A stretch of 64,000 nucleotides of DNA, taken from contig NZ_LGXZ01000004.1 of assembly GCF_001238295.1 (NCBI RefSeq), forward strand, positions 248,001 through 312,000, in the 5' to 3' direction. The notes beneath the pieces were generated by a model that worked only from the letters and a program-made list of their open reading frames with translations, was not told the origin of the DNA and did no database searches. This DNA is from Ruegeria sp. 6PALISEP08. Its GTDB lineage: Bacteria; Pseudomonadota; Alphaproteobacteria; Rhodobacterales; Rhodobacteraceae. Position 1 is the first letter of the stretch. Every line of letters starts with the position of its first letter. This document shows positions 1 through 6,987 of this stretch, piece by piece. A program made the translations under genes and the position numbers.

Positions 1-291
1 TTGCACTGAACGCTTCGAGGGCCACTGCCGCAACCTGCCGTTTGCGTCGAACAGATGAAGCGCGCGTTCTACTGTTCGCGCATTGGCCGCTGGCGGGTCC
101 GAGCGCGCCTGCAATCTGCGACTGGCGGCGCTGTCGGCGCGCATATGTTGTACATTCTGATAACCTGCCGCGCGCGCGACCATGTTCATCAGAGTCAAGT
201 GCGAGGGGCTGGCCTCTCCCAACTGGGTGGCCAAGGTTCGAACAAAGGGGGTCAGATCATCCACATGCAAAGGGACTGGTATCTTGCTCAT
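1..291 (-). CDS. DUF2087-family protein, N-terminal 97 codons (cut by window edge)
   Basis: An open frame reads from ATG at 291 leftwards to base 1 with no stop, so the gene continues outside the window. The visible 97 residues start MSKIPVPLHVDDLTPFVR and contain an all-helical region with the stretch AAGYQNVQHMRA, then ALHLFDANGRLRQWPSKRS. From memory of the family this matches DUF2087 proteins, small cytoplasmic proteins with a proposed nucleic-acid-binding role but no proven function. It lies on the same strand as glpD with a 198-base gap (292-489) in which I see no gene or clear terminator. Family call is moderately sure; function unknown. Confidence 0.7.
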   Translation of the reverse strand, partial: MSKIPVPLHVDDLTPFVRTLATQLGEASPSHLTLMNMVARAAGYQNVQHMRADSAASRRLQARSDPPAANARTVERALHLFDANGRLRQWPSKRSVQ

Positions 292-489
292 CACACATCC
301 AAATCGGGCGTTCTGTGCATTCGTTGGCCGCTGACCTGACGAAGCAACGCCCTGAGTGTTGCGATGTCAATCATCCGTTAAAGGCAGGTTTAGCACTCTA
401 AGAAAGAGCAACGGCGCCTCGGTGTCTGCCGACCGTGCCCCAAGGGCTAGCATAACAGGGGTCCACCGCCAAGGGGCCTGCAAACCCTG

Positions 490-2067
490 TCACGCGCTGC
501 GCCGCTCGGCCATCCAGCTATCGATCCGCGCGATTTGCTCGTCACTGAGCCGAAGCCCCAGCTTGTTGCGTCGCCAGACGACATCTTCGGCAGTGCGGGC
601 ATATTCCTTGTCCATCAACCAAGCGACCTCTTGCGCGGTCAGGGTTGCGCCAAAATCCTCACCCAGGTCAGACACCTGTTTTGCACCACCTATTATCTCG
701 CGCGCCTCGGTCCCGTAGGCGCGGATCAAGCGGGCCGCCCATGCTGGGTCGAGGAACGGGTATTCCGCCAGAAGATCGCTTTGAAGGGTGTCGACGGCTT
801 CCACCGGAAAGTCTCCACCGGGCAGAGCAACTCCGGCAGTCCAGGGTTTGGGCAGGTCCGGAAAGAAATCGGCCACTTTTTCCAACGCGCTTTCTGCAAG
901 CCTGCGATAGGTGGTGATTTTGCCACCAAACACGTTCAAGACAGGCGCCCCACCCTGCGCATCGACTTTCAGCGTATAGTCTCGCGTCGCCGCTGTGGCG
1001 CTGCTGGCCCCATCGTCATACAGCGGGCGCACACCGGAATACGTCCAGACAATATCATCGCGGGTCACGGCGCGTTGGAAGTATTTTGACGCGAACGCAC
1101 ACAAATACTCCTGCTCGGTCTCGGTACATACCGGCGCGGTGGACGGATCCGGATGATCCTGATCGGTCGTGCCAATCAGGGTAAAGTCCTGCTCGTAGGG
1201 AATGGCAAAGATGATGCGGCCATCTTCGCCTTGAAAGAAATAACACTTGTCGTGATCGTACAATCTAGGTGTCACAATATGACTGCCGCGCACCAGCCGA
1301 ACGCCTTCGCGCGAGTTCACGCGAATTTTGGTCTGGATGATGTCGCCGACCCACGGACCACCTGCGTTGATCAACATTCTGGCCTGGATCACACGGGTCT
1401 GGTTACTGTCCCGATCCCGCACCGTCACCTCCCACAGATCACCCACCCGCTCGGCCGAGATCACTTTGGTCCGCACCATGATCTGCGCACCTCGCGCCTC
1501 AGCATCACGCGCATTCAGGACCACCAGACGGGAATCCTCGATCCAACAGTCGGAGTACTCATAGGCCGTTTCGAACCTGTCTTGCAAAGGGGCCCCTTCC
1601 GGTGCAGTGCGCAGGTTCAGCGACGTGGTTCCGGGCAGGATTTTGCGCCCGCCAAGGTTGTCATACAGGAACAACCCCAAACGGATCAGCCAAGCCGGAC
1701 GCCGCCCACGCATCCATGGCATCACCGTGCTGAGCAAGCGAGAGGTCGGCGTTTCCGAGTCAAACCGCATGTCCTTGTGGTAAGGCAACACAAAGCGCAT
1801 CGGCCAACTGATATGTGGCATCGCTCGCAGCAGGGTTTCACGTTCGATCAGTGCCTCGCGGACCAACCGAACTTCAAAAAACTCCAGGTATCGCAACCCG
1901 CCATGAAACAGCTTGGTCGAGGCCGAAGACGTAGCCGATGCCAGATCGTTCATTTCCGCCAGTGTCACCGACAAGCCCCGCCCGGCGGCGTCCCGTGCGA
2001 TACCACAGCCATTGATGCCGCCACCAATGATGAAAAGGTCTGTGATCTGATCGTCCGTCGACTGCAT
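490..2067 (-). CDS. glpD: Aerobic glycerol-3-phosphate dehydrogenase
   Basis: Membrane-associated FAD enzyme that oxidises sn-glycerol 3-phosphate to dihydroxyacetone phosphate and passes electrons to quinone. The 525-residue product opens with the FAD-binding motif IIGGGINGCGIARDAAGRG near residues 13-31. It carries typical GlpD blocks (SSASTKLFHGGLRYLE, GTTDQDHPDP, VFGGKITTYRRLAE) and a C-terminal helical cap domain. Length fits the family. I chose ATG 2067 rather than the upstream ATG at 2130 because GAGGAA lies about nine bases before it and family members start just ahead of the FAD motif. It is transcribed away from glpR, whose product probably represses it. Confidence 0.95.
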   Translation of the reverse strand: MQSTDDQITDLFIIGGGINGCGIARDAAGRGLSVTLAEMNDLASATSSASTKLFHGGLRYLEFFEVRLVREALIERETLLRAMPHISWPMRFVLPYHKDMRFDSETPTSRLLSTVMPWMRGRRPAWLIRLGLFLYDNLGGRKILPGTTSLNLRTAPEGAPLQDRFETAYEYSDCWIEDSRLVVLNARDAEARGAQIMVRTKVISAERVGDLWEVTVRDRDSNQTRVIQARMLINAGGPWVGDIIQTKIRVNSREGVRLVRGSHIVTPRLYDHDKCYFFQGEDGRIIFAIPYEQDFTLIGTTDQDHPDPSTAPVCTETEQEYLCAFASKYFQRAVTRDDIVWTYSGVRPLYDDGASSATAATRDYTLKVDAQGGAPVLNVFGGKITTYRRLAESALEKVADFFPDLPKPWTAGVALPGGDFPVEAVDTLQSDLLAEYPFLDPAWAARLIRAYGTEAREIIGGAKQVSDLGEDFGATLTAQEVAWLMDKEYARTAEDVVWRRNKLGLRLSDEQIARIDSWMAERRSA

Positions 2068-2134
2068 ATCGTTTGATTCCTCGCGAGGCATTGTCTGGCG
2101 CATTAGCCCGAAAGTCATTCGCTTGGTCAATGTT

Positions 2135-2220
2135 TATGTTCGTTTATTTTCTTTTTGCAACGCTGATATGAAAAATTCGCAGCCCTTCTTGCCAAACTTA
2201 CCCAAAAGAACAAAAACGAA
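2135..2220. promoter_or_regulatory. glpD/glpR divergent control region with GlpR-like half-sites
   Basis: The AT-rich intergenic region between the divergent glpD and glpR genes holds TATGTTCGTTTA at 2135-2146 and AAAAGAACAAAAACGAA at 2204-2220. Both resemble half-sites of the E. coli GlpR operator (ATGTTCG-type cores), and they face each other about 70 bases apart. The spacing would allow one repressor to control both promoters. Binding is inferred. Confidence 0.45.
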
Positions 2221-2248
2221 GGAACGCGTTTTTGAGTGGACCCGCCCC

Positions 2249-3010
2249 ATGTCTCTGTCTTTTCGCCAATCCGACATTCTGGACATCGCCAGTACCGAAG
2301 GGCGCGTCACGGTTGACGGGTTGGCTGAACGTTTTGGCGTCACTGTTCAGACGATCCGGCGCGATCTGACGGAACTGGCTGATGCCGGTAAACTTGACCG
2401 GGTCCATGGCGGCGCTGTTTTGCGATCAGGCGTGTCCAATATCGGCTACGACGACCGACGTGCGCTGAACGCGGATGCCAAAACGCGCATCGCACAAGCC
2501 TGCGCTGCGGAGATTCCGGATGGCGCGTCGATCTTCATGAATATTGGCACCTCGACCGAGGCCGTGGCGCGACAAATGCTGAGCCATAAGAACCTGATGG
2601 TCGTGACGAACAACATGAACGTCGCCAACATCCTTATTGAAAACCCAGATTGCGAAGTTGTCATGGCTGGCGGTATTCTGCGGCGCTCGGATGGCGGGTT
2701 GATCGGCACCCTGACTGTTTCAACCATCCAACAGTTTAAGTTTGATCTGGCCGTCATCGGATGCTCGGCGCTGGATCGAGACGGAGATCTGTTGGATTTC
2801 GATTTTCAAGAAGTTCAGGTCAGCCAAACCATCATCGCACAAGCACGGCGCACCTTTCTGGTGGCAGATCATTCAAAGTTTCAGCGTTCGGCCCCTGCAC
2901 GGATCACCTCGATGTCCGAAATCGATACGATTTACACAGACGTTCATCTGCCGGGTGATCTACCGCAACACTGTCGGGAGTGGCGAACAGAAGTCGTTCT
3001 CTGCGCGTAG
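2249..3010 (+). CDS. glpR: DeoR/GlpR-family transcriptional repressor
   Basis: The 253-residue protein has an N-terminal DeoR-type winged helix-turn-helix (RQSDILDIASTEGRVTVDGLAERFGVTVQTIRRDL, residues about 5-40, followed by the signature HGGAVL) and a C-terminal DeoR sensor domain of the ribose-5-phosphate-isomerase-like fold (FMNIGTSTEAVARQ, VMAGGILRRSDGGLIG). Start ATG 2249 gives the family-standard N-terminus; GAGTGGA lies about nine bases upstream. An in-frame ATG at 2123 would add 42 residues unlike the family and would run into the operator region. Divergence from glpD points to glycerol-3-phosphate as inducer, which is an inference. Confidence 0.88.
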   Translation: MSLSFRQSDILDIASTEGRVTVDGLAERFGVTVQTIRRDLTELADAGKLDRVHGGAVLRSGVSNIGYDDRRALNADAKTRIAQACAAEIPDGASIFMNIGTSTEAVARQMLSHKNLMVVTNNMNVANILIENPDCEVVMAGGILRRSDGGLIGTLTVSTIQQFKFDLAVIGCSALDRDGDLLDFDFQEVQVSQTIIAQARRTFLVADHSKFQRSAPARITSMSEIDTIYTDVHLPGDLPQHCREWRTEVVLCA

Positions 3011-3119
3011 TAACTTTCGCACTTCAACGTTTGGGTGAATTGCGCAGCTTGTCAGATGCCGTTCAGCCTGACACTATCCACTACATGTTACAATGCGCAC
3101 GGGAGGGGAAGACCGGGCC

Positions 3120-3275
3120 ATGATTGCTTTATTATTTCTGCTGTTTACCGTCACAATGGGGCTCAACTATTTCAACCTGACTAAGGTCGGCAACGTGCTG
3201 TTTTTCGCCACGTTGGCTCTCAGCATCTATTGGTTGAAATTCCACGCCACCAGCCAACTGACAATTCAACTTTGA
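3120..3275 (+). CDS. Small membrane protein, DUF5993-like, partner of DsbB
   Basis: A 51-residue, strongly hydrophobic protein (MIALLFLLFTVTMGLNYF...) with two predicted membrane segments (residues about 2-19 and 24-40) and a short polar tail. ATG 3120 is preceded by GGGAGGGGAAG. It ends ten bases before the DsbB-like gene, so the two are almost certainly co-transcribed. I recall small two-helix proteins of the DUF5993 family sitting in front of DsbB-like genes in proteobacteria, which fits size, hydropathy and place. The biochemical role is unknown. Confidence 0.72.
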   Translation: MIALLFLLFTVTMGLNYFNLTKVGNVLFFATLALSIYWLKFHATSQLTIQL

Positions 3276-3285
3276 GGGGACCGGC

Positions 3286-3861
3286 ATGACACCTGAACTG
3301 TCCCGCACGCTCAACGCGCTGGGTATGCTTGCCGTCTGCCTTGTCTTGGCTTTGGCGTTTTTCTATCAGCTTGTTCTTTACGAACTGCCTTGCCCACTTT
3401 GCTTATTGCAACGTGTTGGGCTTGTGGCGGTTGGTGTGGGGCTTGGCTTGAACCTGCTCTATGGCGCTAGACCACAACATTATGCCATTGTGCTGATCGC
3501 AGCACTGTACGGCGGCAGTGTTTCGATCCGCCAAATCCTGCTGCATATCGTACCCGGAACAGGCCACTACGGATCACCGGTTCTGGGGCTCCACTATTAC
3601 ACATGGGCCGGGATCGCTTTTTTCCTCATCTTGCTGGGCACGGCGATCATGCTGATGTTTGAGCGTCAGTACGACCACGACGTGTCCGCAGAGCCGAAAT
3701 TTGGGGGAAACAAACTGGCCAAAACAGCCTTTTTCATCATGCTGGCACTGGCTGTGGTGAATGCCGGGTCAACCCTGCTGGAATGCGGTCCCGGCATCTG
3801 CGCTGACCCGCCGACAAGCTACAAATTGATTGACGAACTGGACGCGGACGACGGAGGATAA
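3286..3861 (+). CDS. Disulfide bond formation protein B (DsbB) variant
   Basis: Inner-membrane quinone reductase that would reoxidise a DsbA-type thiol oxidase. The 191-residue product has the periplasmic CPLC pair at residues 36-39 directly after the first membrane helix, the following LQR, and helices near 13-30, 42-60, 66-82 and 107-125. Unlike classical DsbB, the second periplasmic loop (about 85-105) has no cysteine. Instead a fifth helix (about 147-164) is followed by a C-terminal tail with Cys167 and Cys172 (ECGPGIC), which topology puts in the periplasm. It follows the DUF5993-like gene by ten bases. The family call is firm; that the tail pair replaces the loop pair is my inference. 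Confidence 0.85.
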   Translation: MTPELSRTLNALGMLAVCLVLALAFFYQLVLYELPCPLCLLQRVGLVAVGVGLGLNLLYGARPQHYAIVLIAALYGGSVSIRQILLHIVPGTGHYGSPVLGLHYYTWAGIAFFLILLGTAIMLMFERQYDHDVSAEPKFGGNKLAKTAFFIMLALAVVNAGSTLLECGPGICADPPTSYKLIDELDADDGG

Positions 3862-3892
3862 GACAACCTTCGCCCGAAAAGGAGGCACGAGC

Positions 3893-4255
3893 TTGGGACT
3901 ATTGGGGCAGCCGCTAGGCTATTACGACTATCTGACTTTCGTGGCGTTGATCCTGCTGCTTGCGGCGGTGATGGCGTTGTTTCTCTTCCTCATGGGGCTT
4001 CCGGGGCGGATCGCAATTAAACGCAATCACCCTCATGCCGAAGCCGTCAAGATCATGGGATGGATGGGATTTCTGGCCGTGGTCCCATGGGTCCACGCCT
4101 TTATGTGGGCGTTCCATGATGGAATCACCGTCGACATACGCCGGGGCCCAGACGAAGAGAAAGATGCCATTCGCGACGAAATCAAACGTCTGGGCGGCAA
4201 GATCAGGCCCGAGTATCAGGATCGTCTGGACACAGACGATACGCAGAAAAGCTAA
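3893..4255 (+). CDS. DUF3302 (YiaW-like) membrane protein
   Basis: A 120-residue protein with two membrane helices (about residues 14-34 and 47-67) and a charged cytoplasmic tail. It matches the DUF3302 family, to which E. coli YiaW and YibI belong, and is followed at once by an HlyD-type protein exactly as in yiaW-yiaV. I place the start at TTG 3893 because a full Shine-Dalgarno AAGGAGG (3879-3885) sits seven bases in front. The upstream in-frame ATG at 3830 lies inside the DsbB gene and has no such site. Function unknown; probably a partner of the periplasmic adaptor. Confidence 0.78.
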   Translation: MGLLGQPLGYYDYLTFVALILLLAAVMALFLFLMGLPGRIAIKRNHPHAEAVKIMGWMGFLAVVPWVHAFMWAFHDGITVDIRRGPDEEKDAIRDEIKRLGGKIRPEYQDRLDTDDTQKS

Positions 4256-4276
4256 GGCCGAAGGAAACCAACAAAC

Positions 4277-5422
4277 ATGCTCGTCGCCCTTGGCATCACT
4301 CTTTTTTACATCATTTTTGTCTGGCTCATCTTCTTCAAGCTGGAACTTCTGAAATTCAACATCGCCTGGGGCATCGTCTCGTTCTGGGTGGGCGCGCATC
4401 TGCTGCTGATCTTTCTGGTGGCGCTGCGGTTCTTTCAGCCCTTCTCGGCAGACAGTCATGTGGTGCGTTCGACCATACAGATCGTGCCCAAACTGACGCA
4501 GCCAACGATATTGACCGAGGTACTGGTCGAGCCCAATACTCAGGTTACAAAAGGCGATCCGCTTTATCGCTTTGATGACACCGTGTTTTCACTGGCGGTG
4601 GACAATTCAAAGGCCCAACTGGTCGCGGCCGAGCAGAATGCCAAAATTCTGGAACAGGATGTGATCGCGTCGACCGAAGCAGTGGAACGGGCAAATGCGC
4701 AGCTGGCTTATGCGCAGACCCAACAAGCCCGTTATGAAAACCTCGTGCCCGCTGGTGGAGCACGGCAGGACGATTTGGATCGCTGGAACGAGCAGGTGAC
4801 CGAAGATCTGGCCGCCGTCAAACAGGCTCAGGCAAATCTGGAAAAGGCACAACTGGCTGTGGAATCGCAGATAGACGGCGTGAACACGGGTATTCTTCAG
4901 GCTCAGGCCCAATTGGCCGAAGCCGAGTATTTTCTGGAAAACACAACAATCTATGCACCTGAAAACGGTATGATCGTTTCTCAACAGGCACGTCCCGGTC
5001 TGGTTGTCGGCGACGTTCGCCTGGGCGCAATTGCCAGTTTCGTAACCGAGGACAGCCCTTATATCCTCGCCACATTCCGTCAGCAGAACCTCAAATTTGT
5101 CGAACCTGGGCAAGAGGTTGAGGTGGCGCTGGATCTCTACCCCGGTGAAATCCTGAATGGAAAGGTCGAGGCAATCTGGTGGGCAACTCGACAAGGGCAA
5201 TACCTTCCTTCGGGACGCCTACCCGGTTTTGAACTGCCCAAACTGCCCGGTCGAATTGCAGTGCAGATCACCGTAGATCTGCCAGAAGGCCACACATTCC
5301 CCGCAGGTGGCCACGCGGCAGTGGCGATCTACACGGGCATGGGCAAAAGCTTTGAGTTCCTGAGACGCATCAACATCCGTCTCTATTCCTTCGCCAACTT
5401 CATCCGGCCACTGGATATTTGA
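4277..5422 (+). CDS. HlyD/EmrA-family periplasmic adaptor (YiaV/YibH-like)
   Basis: Membrane-fusion protein of 381 residues. It has two N-terminal membrane helices (about 3-22 and 34-53), as in the YibH/YiaV branch, a split lipoyl-like domain (TILTEVLVEPNTQVTKGDPLYRFD and IYAPENGMIVSQQARPG), a long alpha-helical hairpin rich in Gln/Ala (about residues 105-215) that would reach the outer-membrane channel, and a beta-barrel domain. It sits between the DUF3302 gene and a TolC-type lipoprotein, so these three form one operon. No MFS, RND or ABC pump gene is adjacent; substrate unknown. Confidence 0.88.
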   Translation: MLVALGITLFYIIFVWLIFFKLELLKFNIAWGIVSFWVGAHLLLIFLVALRFFQPFSADSHVVRSTIQIVPKLTQPTILTEVLVEPNTQVTKGDPLYRFDDTVFSLAVDNSKAQLVAAEQNAKILEQDVIASTEAVERANAQLAYAQTQQARYENLVPAGGARQDDLDRWNEQVTEDLAAVKQAQANLEKAQLAVESQIDGVNTGILQAQAQLAEAEYFLENTTIYAPENGMIVSQQARPGLVVGDVRLGAIASFVTEDSPYILATFRQQNLKFVEPGQEVEVALDLYPGEILNGKVEAIWWATRQGQYLPSGRLPGFELPKLPGRIAVQITVDLPEGHTFPAGGHAAVAIYTGMGKSFEFLRRINIRLYSFANFIRPLDI

Positions 5423-5433
5423 GGATGCGCACA

Positions 5434-6984
5434 ATGACACTCCGCCAGCTGCTTGGCACCGCTCTTTGCGCCGCAACCCTCGCAGCCTGCGCGCCGGTGG
5501 GACCGGATTTCGTGCGTCCGAACTCTCCGGTCGTGAAGCAATGGATCGAGGTGAACAACCCCGGCACCGGCCAAAGCGGCCTGACATCGCGCAGCGCACC
5601 TGTGGTGAAATGGTGGGAGACGTTCAATGATCCGACCCTCAACAGGCTTATTGCAGAAGCTTATGCGCAAAACCTGACCCTTCAGGTTGCGGGTGCGCGC
5701 GTGTTACAGGCCCGGGCACAGTTGGGCATCGCATTTGGCGAGCTTTATCCGCAATCCCAGGCCATTGGCGGGTCGTTGCAGCGGCGACAAATCAGTGACA
5801 ATCTTGGACCCATCGCCGATATCAATCGCATCATTCCGCTGGATACCGAATTCTCAACCTCACAAGTCGGGTTCGATGCCCAGTGGGAGCTGGATGTCTG
5901 GGGCGCGCAGCGACGCGGCGTTCAGGCCGCGCGGTCCAATCTGGCGCTTCAGGTGGCCAATTACGACGACGCACTGGTGACGCTGACCGGGGATGTGGCT
6001 GCTCTGTACGTCAATATCCGTGCGCTGCAGGAGTCGCTGGCAGTTGCGCGCGAAAACATCAAGTTGCAGCAAGCATCTGCTGATCTGACCCAATTACGTT
6101 TCAACAATGGTGTCACGACCGAGTTGGACGTGCAGGAATCCACCGCCCTGCTCAACAACACCAAAGCCTTGGTGCCAGACCTGGAAAGTGACCTGCAACA
6201 GACCAAGAATGCCTTGGCGGTGCTGCTGGGTGTCACGCCGTCTCGGATGACAAACCTGTTGGGGAATACCGGCCGCATCCCGTCTGCGCGGACAAATGTG
6301 GCTGTGGGTGTACCCGCTGAACTTCTGCGTCGACGCCCGGATGTGCGGGCTGCGGAATTGGCTGCTGCGACGCAATCGGCGCAGGTGGGCATTGCGATGG
6401 CGGATCTGTATCCGCAGTTTGTCCTGTCAGGCGCGATTGGTCTGCAGGCGTCAGGCGGACGTGATCTGTTCAGCGGCAACAGCGCAACCGGTCTGGCCAG
6501 TGCCGGCGTCGTCTGGAACGTGTTGAATTATGGCCGCATCAAGAACAATGTCCGCGCACAGGACGCCGCTTATCAGGCGCTGATCGCCAATTACCAGAAC
6601 ACCGTGCTGACGGCCTATTCCGAGGTGGAAAGCGCGATGGTCGCCTATGCGCAGGCACGCAAACAGGTTGGGTTCTATCAGCAAAGCGTCGACGCCTCGC
6701 GCAAGGCGGCTGAGATCGCGGTCAGCCAGTACACGGACGGTATTGCCAGCTATTCACGTATCCTGAACACGCAAACGGCCCTGCTGCGCTCGCAAGCCAA
6801 TCTGATTGAAGCACGGCAGCAAGTTTCCAGTAATCTGGTTGCGGTTTACAAGGGGTTGGGCGGCGGCTGGCAGATCCGTCAAAACCAGGAATTTCTGCCC
6901 GAAACCGTATTGGCCGAAATGGCCTATCGCACCGACTGGGGCGATCTGCTGCAGAAAACCCCAACCGGTGCCAGTCTGAACTAA
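5434..6984 (+). CDS. Outer-membrane efflux lipoprotein, NodT/TolC type
   Basis: Outer-membrane channel subunit of about 516 residues. The signal peptide ends in the lipobox LAAC with Cys19 as lipidation site, followed by APVGPDFVRP, a hallmark of the NodT family. Two OEP repeats follow (WWETFNDPTLNRLIAEAYAQN; PAELLRRRPDVRAAE; long heptad-rich helices). ATG 5434 is chosen since GAGG (5421-5424) lies nine bases upstream; ATG 5425 and TTG 5419 are also in frame. The adaptor stop codon overlaps this Shine-Dalgarno, indicating translational coupling. The 3' end lies three bases from the end of mprF on the other strand. Confidence 0.9.
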   Translation: MTLRQLLGTALCAATLAACAPVGPDFVRPNSPVVKQWIEVNNPGTGQSGLTSRSAPVVKWWETFNDPTLNRLIAEAYAQNLTLQVAGARVLQARAQLGIAFGELYPQSQAIGGSLQRRQISDNLGPIADINRIIPLDTEFSTSQVGFDAQWELDVWGAQRRGVQAARSNLALQVANYDDALVTLTGDVAALYVNIRALQESLAVARENIKLQQASADLTQLRFNNGVTTELDVQESTALLNNTKALVPDLESDLQQTKNALAVLLGVTPSRMTNLLGNTGRIPSARTNVAVGVPAELLRRRPDVRAAELAAATQSAQVGIAMADLYPQFVLSGAIGLQASGGRDLFSGNSATGLASAGVVWNVLNYGRIKNNVRAQDAAYQALIANYQNTVLTAYSEVESAMVAYAQARKQVGFYQQSVDASRKAAEIAVSQYTDGIASYSRILNTQTALLRSQANLIEARQQVSSNLVAVYKGLGGGWQIRQNQEFLPETVLAEMAYRTDWGDLLQKTPTGASLN

Positions 6985-6987
6985 GCC

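Noticed and set aside
42-401. Plus-strand frames near the left edge
   Set aside because: They lie over the partial DUF2087 gene on the other strand and have no ribosome site or family resemblance.
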